Positions 1 through 6,980 of a stretch of DNA of 8,235 nucleotides are shown in pieces. Position 1 is the stretch's first letter; the number at the start of each line of letters is the position of its first letter. The position numbers and the translations under genes were made by a program. The notes below the pieces were generated by a model, which did no database searches, was not told the origin of the DNA, and saw only the letters and a program-made list of their open reading frames with translations. The stretch comes from an uncultured Cellvibrio sp. (GTDB lineage: Bacteria > Pseudomonadota > Gammaproteobacteria > Pseudomonadales > Cellvibrionaceae), in NCBI GenBank assembly GCA_946482345.1, contig CAMLRJ010000124.1, forward strand, positions 1 to 8,235, read 5' to 3'.

Positions 1-2789
1 TCTAACGCAAAGTCCACCATCATGATGCCGTTCTTTTTAACCAGCCCGATAAGTAAAACCACACCAATCACAGCAATCAAATCCAGCGGTTGGCTCGTTA
101 AAAGTAGTGCCAGCAAAGCACCCACTGTGGCTGAAGGCAGGGTGGAAAGAATCGTCACCGGGTGGATAAAACTTTCATAGAGAATGCCCAACACTATGTA
201 CATGGTGATCACAGCAGCCAGCACCAACCAGAGTGTATTGCTGAGCGATGCACGAAAGGCTTCGGCTGCGCCCTGGAATCGAAGTTCTACTGCCAGAGGT
301 AAATCCAATTCTGCCTGTACCGATTCAATAGCAGCTATGGCTTCACCCAGAGAAACGCCATTGCCCAAATTGAATGAGATGGTAGTCGAAGGGAATTGGC
401 TTTGGTGATTGATTAACAAGGCAGCCGGGCGCTGGGTGATTTTGGCCAGAGTCGATAACAAAACCGGCTTGCCGGAGTTGGAAGCGACATAGGTATTTTC
501 CAGTGCTTTCAAGCCCTGGGCGTAATCCGGGTCAACTTCCAGCACCACGCGATACTGATTTGCCTGGGTAAACAAGGTGGCAATTTGTCGCTGGGCGTAG
601 GCGGTTTGCAAGGCATTGGCGATATTGCTGACACTCACGCCCAGTCTTGCAGCAGCATCCCGATCAATTTCCACATAAGCCTGCAGTCCGCGTGTTTGCA
701 GATCGGTTGCCACATCAGCCAACGCCGGTTCCTGGCGCAAACGATCCAGCAAGCGGGGCACCCATTCGTCCAGCAGGGCGACTTCGGGGGTTGTCAGGCT
801 GAATTGATATTGGGTTCGGCTCACCCTGTCTTCAATACTCAATTCCTGTATTGGCTGAAACCAGGCAGTGATACCAGTGATGCCTTTGATCTGTTCCCGC
901 AGGCGATCAATCACTTCACTGGCATGGCTGTCGCGTTCGTGATGGGGTTTCAGGTTAATCAACAACCTGCCAGAATTGAGGGTGATATTGCTGCCATCTA
1001 CGCCGATAAAAGAAGAAAGCCCTTCAACGTCCCGGTCTTGCAAAATCACTTGTGCCAATTCCTGTTGTTTTTCGCTCATGGCAGCGAAAGAGGTATCTTG
1101 TGGGGCCTCGGTAATGGCCTGGATTGCACCGCTATCCTGTACCGGAAAAAAGCCTTTTGGCACTAACAGATAAAGCCCTGCGGTCAGGAAAATAGTGCCT
1201 AACATGACAGCCATAGCCGCTGTTTGGTGTTGCAATACTTTGTCCAGAACACGGCCGTAACGGGCGATCACCCTTTCCATAAAATCCGGTTGGGCATCAT
1301 TGTGTAGCGGTGCGTTTTTCAGCATGCGTGCACACATCATCGGGGTAAGCGTGAGCGAGACCAGTAGGGAAATACCAATCGCTACTGCCAGGGTAATCGC
1401 AAATTCCTGAAACAATCGACCCACCAGATCACCCATAAATAACAGCGGAATCAGTACTGCAATCAATGAGATAGTGAGCGAAACTAAAGTAAATCCTATC
1501 TCTTTGGCACCTTTGAGGGCGGCATCCAATGGTGACTCACCCTCTTCACGATGCCGGGCAATGTTTTCCAGCATCACTATGGCATCATCCACCACAAAGC
1601 CGGTGGCAATGGTCAGTGCCATCAGCGTTAGGTTGTTGATCGAGAAGCCCAGAAAATACATCACCGCAAAAGTCCCGACCAATGAGAGAGGTACGGCTAG
1701 GCTCGGGATGATAGTGGCGGGGATTGATCGCAAGAAAACCAGCGTAACGGCAACCACCAAACAAATCGCAAAGATCAGTTCTTTTTGCACATCGCGAATG
1801 GAGGCGCGAATGCTTTGGGTGCGATCACTGAGGATCGCCACATTGACTGACGCTGGCATAGTGGCCGTTAGCTTGGGCAAGAGTTGTTGGATGCTGTCGG
1901 CGACTTCAATCACATTGGCGCCGGGTTGACGCTGAATGTTGATCAGTACGGCGGGTTGTTCATTGGCCCAGGCAGCCAGAAAGCGGTCTTCAGCTCCATT
2001 TTCAACAGTGGCGACATCGCCCAGTCGCAGCGGTGAACCATCCCGCCAGCTGATCAAGAGGTTTCGATATTCTTCAACACTGCGCATTTGATCGTTGGCG
2101 TCCAACATAGTGGAGCGATACTCACCATCAAAACTGCCTTTGGGTTGATTGGTGTTGGCAGCGACTACAGCATTGCGAACCTGTTCAAGGCTGAGTTGGG
2201 TGTTGGCCAGGGCATTGGGGTTTACTTTGATGCGAATCGCAGGTCGCTGTCCGCCAGCCAAAGTGACCATACCCACGCCTGGTAACTGCGCCAGCTTTTG
2301 AGCCATGCGGGTGTTGACCAAATCGTAGACTTCCGGCAAAGCAAGATTGGCTGAGGTAACGGCAAGTGTTGTGATGGGTGCATCAGCCGGGTTTACCTTG
2401 CGATAAATCGGTGGTGTAGGTAAGTCATAAGGCAGAAGATTACTGGCTGTATCCAACCCCGCTTGCACTTCCTGCTCAGCCACACCCAGATCAATCTCCA
2501 ACGAAAACTGCAGGGTAATAATCGAGGCACCGGTTGAGCTGGTGGATGACATCTGCTTTAAACCGGGGATTTGTCCCAATCTTCTTTCCAATGGCGCAGT
2601 AACAGTGCGCGCCATCACATCCGGGCTGGCGCCAGGATTAAAGGTAAAAATCTGGATAATCGGATAATCGACTTGTGGCAATGCAGCCACAGGCAAAAGT
2701 CGATACCCCAGAATACCGACCAGCAACATGGCCAACATCACCAGTGAAGTCGCAACAGGTCGCAGAATAAATGGACGGGAAATGCTCAT
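1..2789 (-). CDS. mdtB: MdtB-type RND multidrug efflux permease (C-terminus cut off by window edge)
   Basis: Inner-membrane, proton-driven RND pump of the hydrophobe/amphiphile efflux class, taking substrate from the periplasm or outer leaflet and passing it to an outer-membrane channel through the adaptor encoded just upstream. The frame is open for 929 codons from the ATG at 2787-2789; the family is usually about 1030 aa, so roughly 100 residues lie beyond the left edge. The start matches the family N-terminus ([13 protein letters not shown]), followed by TM1. Visible hallmarks are the porter-domain stretch [11 protein letters not shown], the TM4 proton-relay pair D401-D402 in GFVVDDAIV, the segment [18 protein letters not shown], the after-TM7 motif [10 protein letters not shown], and the TM10 motif [13 protein letters not shown] with relay lysine K919. 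From memory the match to E. coli MdtB is closer than to MdtC or AcrB. E. coli MdtB works as a heterotrimer with MdtC, so an mdtC-like gene may follow off-window. Upstream there is only a weak GAGA ribosome-binding site. The symbol is by resemblance; a homomeric pump is possible. Confidence 0.93.
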   Translation of the reverse strand, partial: MSISRPFILRPVATSLVMLAMLLVGILGYRLLPVAALPQVDYPIIQIFTFNPGASPDVMARTVTAPLERRLGQIPGLKQMSSTSSTGASIITLQFSLEIDLGVAEQEVQAGLDTASNLLPYDLPTPPIYRKVNPADAPITTLAVTSANLALPEVYDLVNTRMAQKLAQLPGVGMVTLAGGQRPAIRIKVNPNALANTQLSLEQVRNAVVAANTNQPKGSFDGEYRSTMLDANDQMRSVEEYRNLLISWRDGSPLRLGDVATVENGAEDRFLAAWANEQPAVLINIQRQPGANVIEVADSIQQLLPKLTATMPASVNVAILSDRTQSIRASIRDVQKELIFAICLVVAVTLVFLRSIPATIIPSLAVPLSLVGTFAVMYFLGFSINNLTLMALTIATGFVVDDAIVMLENIARHREEGESPLDAALKGAKEIGFTLVSLTISLIAVLIPLLFMGDLVGRLFQEFAITLAVAIGISLLVSLTLTPMMCARMLKNAPLHNDAQPDFMERVIARYGRVLDKVLQHQTAAMAVMLGTIFLTAGLYLLVPKGFFPVQDSGAIQAITEAPQDTSFAAMSEKQQELAQVILQDRDVEGLSSFIGVDGSNITLNSGRLLINLKPHHERDSHASEVIDRLREQIKGITGITAWFQPIQELSIEDRVSRTQYQFSLTTPEVALLDEWVPRLLDRLRQEPALADVATDLQTRGLQAYVEIDRDAAARLGVSVSNIANALQTAYAQRQIATLFTQANQYRVVLEVDPDYAQGLKALENTYVASNSGKPVLLSTLAKITQRPAALLINHQSQFPSTTISFNLGNGVSLGEAIAAIESVQAELDLPLAVELRFQGAAEAFRASLSNTLWLVLAAVITMYIVLGILYESFIHPVTILSTLPSATVGALLALLLTSQPLDLIAVIGVVLLIGLVKKNGIMMVDFAL

Positions 2790-2802
2790 TGTCTATCTCA
2801 AA

Positions 2803-2873
2803 TTGTAGGTTGGGCAGTTATGCCCCACATCAAGCTTTATTTGGGTGGATTGTTGGGCAACCTACGGCATAAC
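2803..2873. repeat. Interlocked inverted repeats between the adaptor and permease genes
   Basis: Two perfect inverted repeats cross each other. GTAGGTT (2805-2811) pairs with AACCTAC (2859-2865), and GTTATGCC (2817-2824) pairs with GGCATAAC (2866-2873). The left part also folds alone as a small hairpin, GGGC-AGTTAT-GCCC (2812-2825), and the right part repeats a TTGGGC word (2853-2858). The right arm covers the adaptor's TAG stop (2862-2864) and its last codons. GTAGGTTGGGC palindromes are familiar to me as dispersed intergenic repeats in many proteobacteria, so a degenerate copy of such an element is the simplest reading. It may instead act as an RNA structure between the two genes, attenuating or stabilising the message. 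There is no run of T after it on the minus strand, so it is not a typical terminator. Confidence 0.6.
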
Positions 2874-4031
2874 CTTCACATCTTTGCCATCCCAAAGGCG
2901 ATCAATCCCTTCAAGAACCACTTGCTCACCTTCTTTTAACCCTTCGGTCACTGCTGTGCGATCAGCCTCCAGTGCTCCCAAGGTAATCCGGCGCATTTTG
3001 GCTTTGCTTTCTTCAACCACATAAACATAAGTGCCTTTGGAGCCGTATTGCACAGCATCAATCGGGATAGTTACGGCATCATTCAACGTCTGCAAATGCA
3101 GGCGTGCGTTGATAAATTGATTGGGGAAAAGGCTGTCGTCGCGATTATCAAATTCGGCTTTTAGCTTAAGGGTACCGGTAGATGTATCGATTTGATTATC
3201 CAGAGTTGTCAGTTGGCCTGTTGCCAATAAATTCTGTTCGCTGCGATCCCAGGCCTCGACAGCCAATAAACCTTTTGCTGTCTGTGCATCTGCATAAGCT
3301 TTGCGCACAGCTGTTAACTGGTTTTCGGGAATGGTGAAGACAATCGCTATAGGTTGGGTTTGGGTGATGGTGACCAATCCATTACTGTCGCCGGTATTAA
3401 CCAGGTTTCCAATATCCACCCGACGCAAACCGGTACGACCGGAAATAGGGGCGGTGATACGGGTGTAAGACAATTGCAGGCGAGCATCATCAACTTGAGC
3501 GCTGTGCGTTTTCAATGTTCCGCGCAATTGTTCGACCAAGGCTTGTTGCTTGTCGAATTGTTGTTTGGCGATGGATTTTTGCGTTAACAGACGCTCGTAA
3601 AGTGTTAAATCTTCTTCGGCATTTTTTAATTGGGCGCGTGTTTGCTGCAATGTGCCTTCTGCTTGTGCCAATTTAATTCGATAGGGCACAGGATCAATTT
3701 CAGCCAACACATCCCCTTCTTTAACCAACTGACCTTCTTGAAATCCCAGGTTCATTAAAGTCCCTGAAACCCTGCTGCGAACGGTTACGGTATTCAATGG
3801 CACCGCGCTACCTATGGCGTTGATATGCACTTTCAAATTATTTTTTGTCACAGTGACAAGATGTACAGGTGTGGGTCCCATCCAGGGATTTTGTGGTGGC
3901 GGACGTTTGCCTTGAGGTTCACGAAAACCAAAAAACCATACCAGTAATATCAGCAATACCAGACCGGACCCCAATAACCAACGCTGACCACGCGACAGGC
4001 GATTTACAAAAGCAAACATGAATATTCCCAT
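2862..4031 (-). CDS. mdtA: MdtA-type periplasmic adaptor (membrane fusion protein) of an RND efflux pump
   Basis: Periplasmic adaptor of the HlyD/MFP family linking an RND permease to an outer-membrane channel. It is 389 aa from the first ATG; E. coli MdtA is about 415. Order of parts: short basic N-terminus, one membrane anchor (about residues 17-36), a proline-rich linker (about 43-54), the first lipoyl half (TVTVRSRVSGTLMNLGFQEG, 81-100, then EGDVLAEIDP), an alpha-helical hairpin rich in Q, L and K (about 118-187), the second lipoyl half (YTRITAPISGRTGLRRVDIG, 189-208), a beta-barrel domain (ITQTQPIAIVFTIPE; VEAWDR; TLDNQIDTSTGTLKLKAEF; LFPNQFINARL), and a membrane-proximal C-terminus ending GIDRLWDGKDVKVMP. 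No lipobox cysteine is seen, so it is probably anchored by the helix. An alternative start at codon 5 (4017-4019) has GGGA six bases upstream, whereas the first ATG has no Shine-Dalgarno; codon 5 may be the true start. It precedes the permease on the same strand and is probably co-transcribed with it. Confidence 0.94.
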   Translation of the reverse strand: MGIFMFAFVNRLSRGQRWLLGSGLVLLILLVWFFGFREPQGKRPPPQNPWMGPTPVHLVTVTKNNLKVHINAIGSAVPLNTVTVRSRVSGTLMNLGFQEGQLVKEGDVLAEIDPVPYRIKLAQAEGTLQQTRAQLKNAEEDLTLYERLLTQKSIAKQQFDKQQALVEQLRGTLKTHSAQVDDARLQLSYTRITAPISGRTGLRRVDIGNLVNTGDSNGLVTITQTQPIAIVFTIPENQLTAVRKAYADAQTAKGLLAVEAWDRSEQNLLATGQLTTLDNQIDTSTGTLKLKAEFDNRDDSLFPNQFINARLHLQTLNDAVTIPIDAVQYGSKGTYVYVVEESKAKMRRITLGALEADRTAVTEGLKEGEQVVLEGIDRLWDGKDVKVMP

Positions 4032-4230
4032 TAAAAATGAATCAATAAATTGGAGGCTAGTCTGCAGTCAAAAAACCCGCAACGGCATTTACATTTCCCG
4101 ACGATTAGTTACAGACAAAAAGAGTTAATTGCACTTGATACCCGAAACTCTTGATGAAAACTATCTTTTTTTTCGCCAGAATGCACGCCATGTTGAATAA
4201 GGTTAAAAATATTTTTTCGGATAAACCAGA
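4032..4230. promoter_or_regulatory. Divergent intergenic region between the efflux unit and the TonB receptor
   Basis: About 200 A+T-rich bases separate the start of the adaptor gene (minus) from the start of the receptor gene (plus), so both promoters should lie here or just outside. I found no hexamer pair close enough to the sigma-70 consensus to call. The best partial Fur-like match is at 4147-4165, about 11 of 19 positions by eye, which is too weak to claim. A run of eight T lies at 4166-4173. A nine-base direct repeat, CCAGAATGC, occurs at 4176-4184 and 4226-4234, the second copy spanning the receptor start. The function is inferred from gene layout only. Confidence 0.5.
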
Positions 4231-6255
4231 ATGCGGATAATTTCTTCTGTTTTGATGTTGTTGATTTTTGCCCGGTCGCCACTGCTTTATGCAGATGATG
4301 TTGAGCTGCTCATAGTGGAAAGCAAACAATCGGTTTCAAACCAGCCAGTCAGCCAATTAAAAAATACACAAAAAAATTTCAAACCGGGTTTGACTGAGAC
4401 CAATGATATTTTGGCTGGGTTGCCAGGGCTGCAAATTGACTCGCGCAGTAATTTTGCACAAGACACTCGCATCAGTTTGCGTGGCTTTGGCGCACGCTCG
4501 GCATTTGGTATTCGCGGAATTGATTTGTTGGTTGATGCTGTTCCTGTTTCAACACCGGATGGGCAGGGGCAATTGTCCAGTGTGCAACTGAATCGCATTC
4601 AGCAAGTGCAAGTGATTAGCGGGCCAGTCGCTGCTTTATACGGCAATAGTCCCGGTGGTGTGATTGCATTGCAGACACAAGTGCCGGAAAAATCCGCTCT
4701 TGATTTACAATTCAGTCAATCCGATCAGAGTCAACAAAACGCGTTAATTAATGCGCAATGGCGAAAAGACAATCTCGCTATAGCATCACAAATTAATCGC
4801 TATGAATCTGACACTGACAGGCCGCATTCAGCAGCAGAACGTGAACAAGCATCAGTTGCTGTTTATTACACAGCAAACAATGATTGGGATTGGATTATCA
4901 AACATGATCTGAGTCGTGATCCTTTATTGGAAGATCCATTAGGTTTAACACCACAACAATTTGAACAAGATCCCTTTCAGGAAAATTCTGCAGCAATTGC
5001 GTTTGATACGCGTAAACAAATCGATAATCAACAAACCTCTATCAGTTTACGTAAAACCAATAGCAATACCCGTTGGCAATTAGGTGTTTGGCAAAATGAA
5101 CGGGATATCATTCAATATTTGGGCTTTAGCGGCGATGCTTTGACTTCTGCCGGGGGTGTGGTGGATTTACATCGAAAAGTATCAGGAGTGAATGCAGCAC
5201 TCACGCAGGATTTTTTCTGGTTTAATCGCGAATGGCAATTGAGTATTGGAAGTGAATTAACCCAAATGCAAGATGATCGACAAGGTTTTGTCAATAATTT
5301 TGGTGTTACAGGCGATTTACGTCGAGATGAAAAAGGTGAAGTGAATAATCAGGATTTTTACAGCTTGATTCGATTTCAACCGACTGACAATATCAACACT
5401 TTTGCGGGGTTGCGCTATAGCCAACTGGATTTTTCAGTCGATGATTTTTTTATTCACTGCAACAATGATGGCGTCATAATTAATCCTGATGATTCAGGTG
5501 ATAAAGTTTTTTCTGAAAATGCGTTTGCTGCCGGAATCGAATATCACTTTGCACAAGACTGGAATTTATTTGCCAGCCTGGGCGATGGATACGAAACGCC
5601 TACATTGACTGAAATGGCTTACAAAACCAATACAACCGGTTTAAATACCGATTTGAATTCCAGCAAAAATCAACAAATCGAATGGGGATTTAACTTCAGC
5701 AGCGAAGATTGGTTATGGAAAATTTCCCAATTTACGATTAACACAGAAAATGAAATTATTGTTGATCAATCCATCAATGGTCGAACCAGCTTTCGCAATG
5801 CACAACAAACACAGCGCCAGGGTGTTGAATTGTTTAATCGTTATCAGTTCAATGATTATTGGCAATCCAATTTAAGCTTGCAATATTTGGAAGCGGAATT
5901 TACCCAGGGTCAATGGAATCATCATCAGTTGCCGGGGCTGGCAAAAAAAGTCTATCAAGCCGATGTCAGTTATTCACCTTTTGCGAATGATCATTTCACC
6001 ATTAACCTGAGTTTGGTTTATCGCGATCAAGTTGCTGCTGCAGACAACAATCTAATTTTTGCACCTTCGTGGCAAGTGTGGGATTTAAGTCTGCAAGGAA
6101 AAACCTTCTGGAAAAATCTGGATTGGTGGTTCAGGGTGAATAATCTCACGGATGAAACTTATGTGGGATCTGTGATTGTCAATCAAACTAATGGTAGATC
6201 ATTTGAACCGGGATTGGGCAGGCAGACTTCAATTGGGTTAAAATTCGTTTATTAA
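4231..6255 (+). CDS. TonB-dependent outer-membrane receptor
   Basis: Outer-membrane gated channel that imports a scarce ligand, typically a ferric chelate, using energy from TonB-ExbB-ExbD. It is 674 aa, in the normal size range. A short signal peptide (MRIISSVLMLLIFARSPLLYA, cleavage likely after A21) supports this start. ELLIVES (25-31) is a plausible but atypical TonB box. The plug domain (about 50-150) has the classic features ILAGLPGLQID, RISLRGFGARSAFGIRGIDLLVD, STPDGQGQ and ISGPVAALYGNSPGGVI. The rest is beta-barrel, with the late-strand motif NLTDETYVGSV (about 638-648) and the outer-membrane insertion signature at the C-terminus, ending in aromatic tyrosine (IGLKFVY). The Shine-Dalgarno is weak (GGA at 4219-4221). 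The plug resembles the Fe-chelate receptor group, but the ligand cannot be read from sequence. A possible oxygenase gene begins 27 bases after its stop. Confidence 0.93.
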   Translation: MRIISSVLMLLIFARSPLLYADDVELLIVESKQSVSNQPVSQLKNTQKNFKPGLTETNDILAGLPGLQIDSRSNFAQDTRISLRGFGARSAFGIRGIDLLVDAVPVSTPDGQGQLSSVQLNRIQQVQVISGPVAALYGNSPGGVIALQTQVPEKSALDLQFSQSDQSQQNALINAQWRKDNLAIASQINRYESDTDRPHSAAEREQASVAVYYTANNDWDWIIKHDLSRDPLLEDPLGLTPQQFEQDPFQENSAAIAFDTRKQIDNQQTSISLRKTNSNTRWQLGVWQNERDIIQYLGFSGDALTSAGGVVDLHRKVSGVNAALTQDFFWFNREWQLSIGSELTQMQDDRQGFVNNFGVTGDLRRDEKGEVNNQDFYSLIRFQPTDNINTFAGLRYSQLDFSVDDFFIHCNNDGVIINPDDSGDKVFSENAFAAGIEYHFAQDWNLFASLGDGYETPTLTEMAYKTNTTGLNTDLNSSKNQQIEWGFNFSSEDWLWKISQFTINTENEIIVDQSINGRTSFRNAQQTQRQGVELFNRYQFNDYWQSNLSLQYLEAEFTQGQWNHHQLPGLAKKVYQADVSYSPFANDHFTINLSLVYRDQVAAADNNLIFAPSWQVWDLSLQGKTFWKNLDWWFRVNNLTDETYVGSVIVNQTNGRSFEPGLGRQTSIGLKFVY

Positions 6256-6282
6256 TCTCGAAATAAAAACAGGCAATGACTG

Positions 6283-6975
6283 ATGCTTCATAAACACTCC
6301 GAATTTAATTACACAATCGAGTACGTAGGTAACGAGAAACAACCCGTATTAATTATTGATAATTTTTTAGATAAACCGGAATTATTAATTGACTACTGTT
6401 GCCAATACGGAAGTTTTAATACAGCCGATTCCATGTACCCCGGCGTTAGAAAGCCTGCCCCGGATTTTTATATGCAGGCACTTTACGATCATTTAAGGCC
6501 AATATTGGCAAAAGAATTTGGTTTGCGCGATCAATATGTAAGAACCATCGATAGTAGCTATTCTATGGTGGTGACACATCCTTCCCAGTTAAAACCTGTA
6601 CAATCCATACCTCACTTTGATTCATTAAATATGAGTGAATTGGCTTCTGTTTATTTTTTATGTGGGAAAGAAAAAGGTGGAACGTCTCTGTATCGACACA
6701 AAAATACTGGATTTGAATATATCAATGCCCAGCGCACAGAAGAATTTACCCGTTCCATAAATGAATCCACAAAAAATAGATCCATGCCAAAACAATACAT
6801 GAATGGTAGCAATGAACTTTTTGAACAAATTGCCAGCTACCCGGCTAATTTTAATCGTTTCATCATGTACCGCTGCACCAGTTTGCACTCAGGTAATATC
6901 GCCAAAGATTTTGACTTTAATCCCGATCCACGAAAAGGTCGATTAACCTTGAATACTTTTGTTGGGTGTTTTTAG
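6283..6975 (+). CDS. DUF6445-like protein, possible Fe(II)/2-oxoglutarate-type oxygenase
   Basis: 230 aa, with no signal peptide or membrane segment, so probably cytoplasmic. I believe it belongs to the family catalogued as DUF6445, by overall look (PVLIIDNFLDKPELLIDYC near the N-terminus; YPGVRKPAP; IPHFDS; GGTSLYRHK; LHSGN; GRLTLNTFVG at the C-terminus); this is from memory. The pattern H111-x-D113, then H202, then R217/R220 near the C-terminus, follows the order of the 2-His-1-carboxylate iron triad and 2-oxoglutarate-binding arginine in double-stranded beta-helix oxygenases. That function is inferred, and no substrate can be named. The start at 6283 has AGG nine bases upstream (6271-6273). 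It lies 27 bases after the receptor stop and 5 bases before the helicase start, which suggests an operon. Members of this family are, as I recall, often found near TonB receptors and tryptophan-halogenase-like genes. The reading frame is more A+T-rich than the efflux genes. Confidence 0.8.
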   Translation: MLHKHSEFNYTIEYVGNEKQPVLIIDNFLDKPELLIDYCCQYGSFNTADSMYPGVRKPAPDFYMQALYDHLRPILAKEFGLRDQYVRTIDSSYSMVVTHPSQLKPVQSIPHFDSLNMSELASVYFLCGKEKGGTSLYRHKNTGFEYINAQRTEEFTRSINESTKNRSMPKQYMNGSNELFEQIASYPANFNRFIMYRCTSLHSGNIAKDFDFNPDPRKGRLTLNTFVGCF

Positions 6976-6980
6976 TTGTC

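Noticed and set aside
585..1166. Plus-strand open frame of 193 codons.
   Set aside because: It lies opposite the RND permease, whose frame is strongly supported by family motifs; the plus-strand translation has no recognisable features.
1474..1929. Plus-strand open frame of 151 codons.
   Set aside because: Antisense to the permease region carrying the proton-relay aspartates; low-complexity S/T/A-rich translation typical of a shadow frame.
2803..2873. Rho-independent terminator between the adaptor and permease genes.
   Set aside because: The stems are not followed by a T-run on the minus strand, and the permease needs read-through or its own promoter.
4147..4165. Possible Fur box upstream of the receptor gene.
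   Set aside because: Only about 11 of 19 positions match the consensus by eye, which is near what A+T-rich DNA gives by chance.
4105..4329. Minus-strand 74-codon frame overlapping the intergenic region and the receptor start.
   Set aside because: It overlaps the well-supported receptor signal peptide and has no recognisable family or ribosome-binding site.
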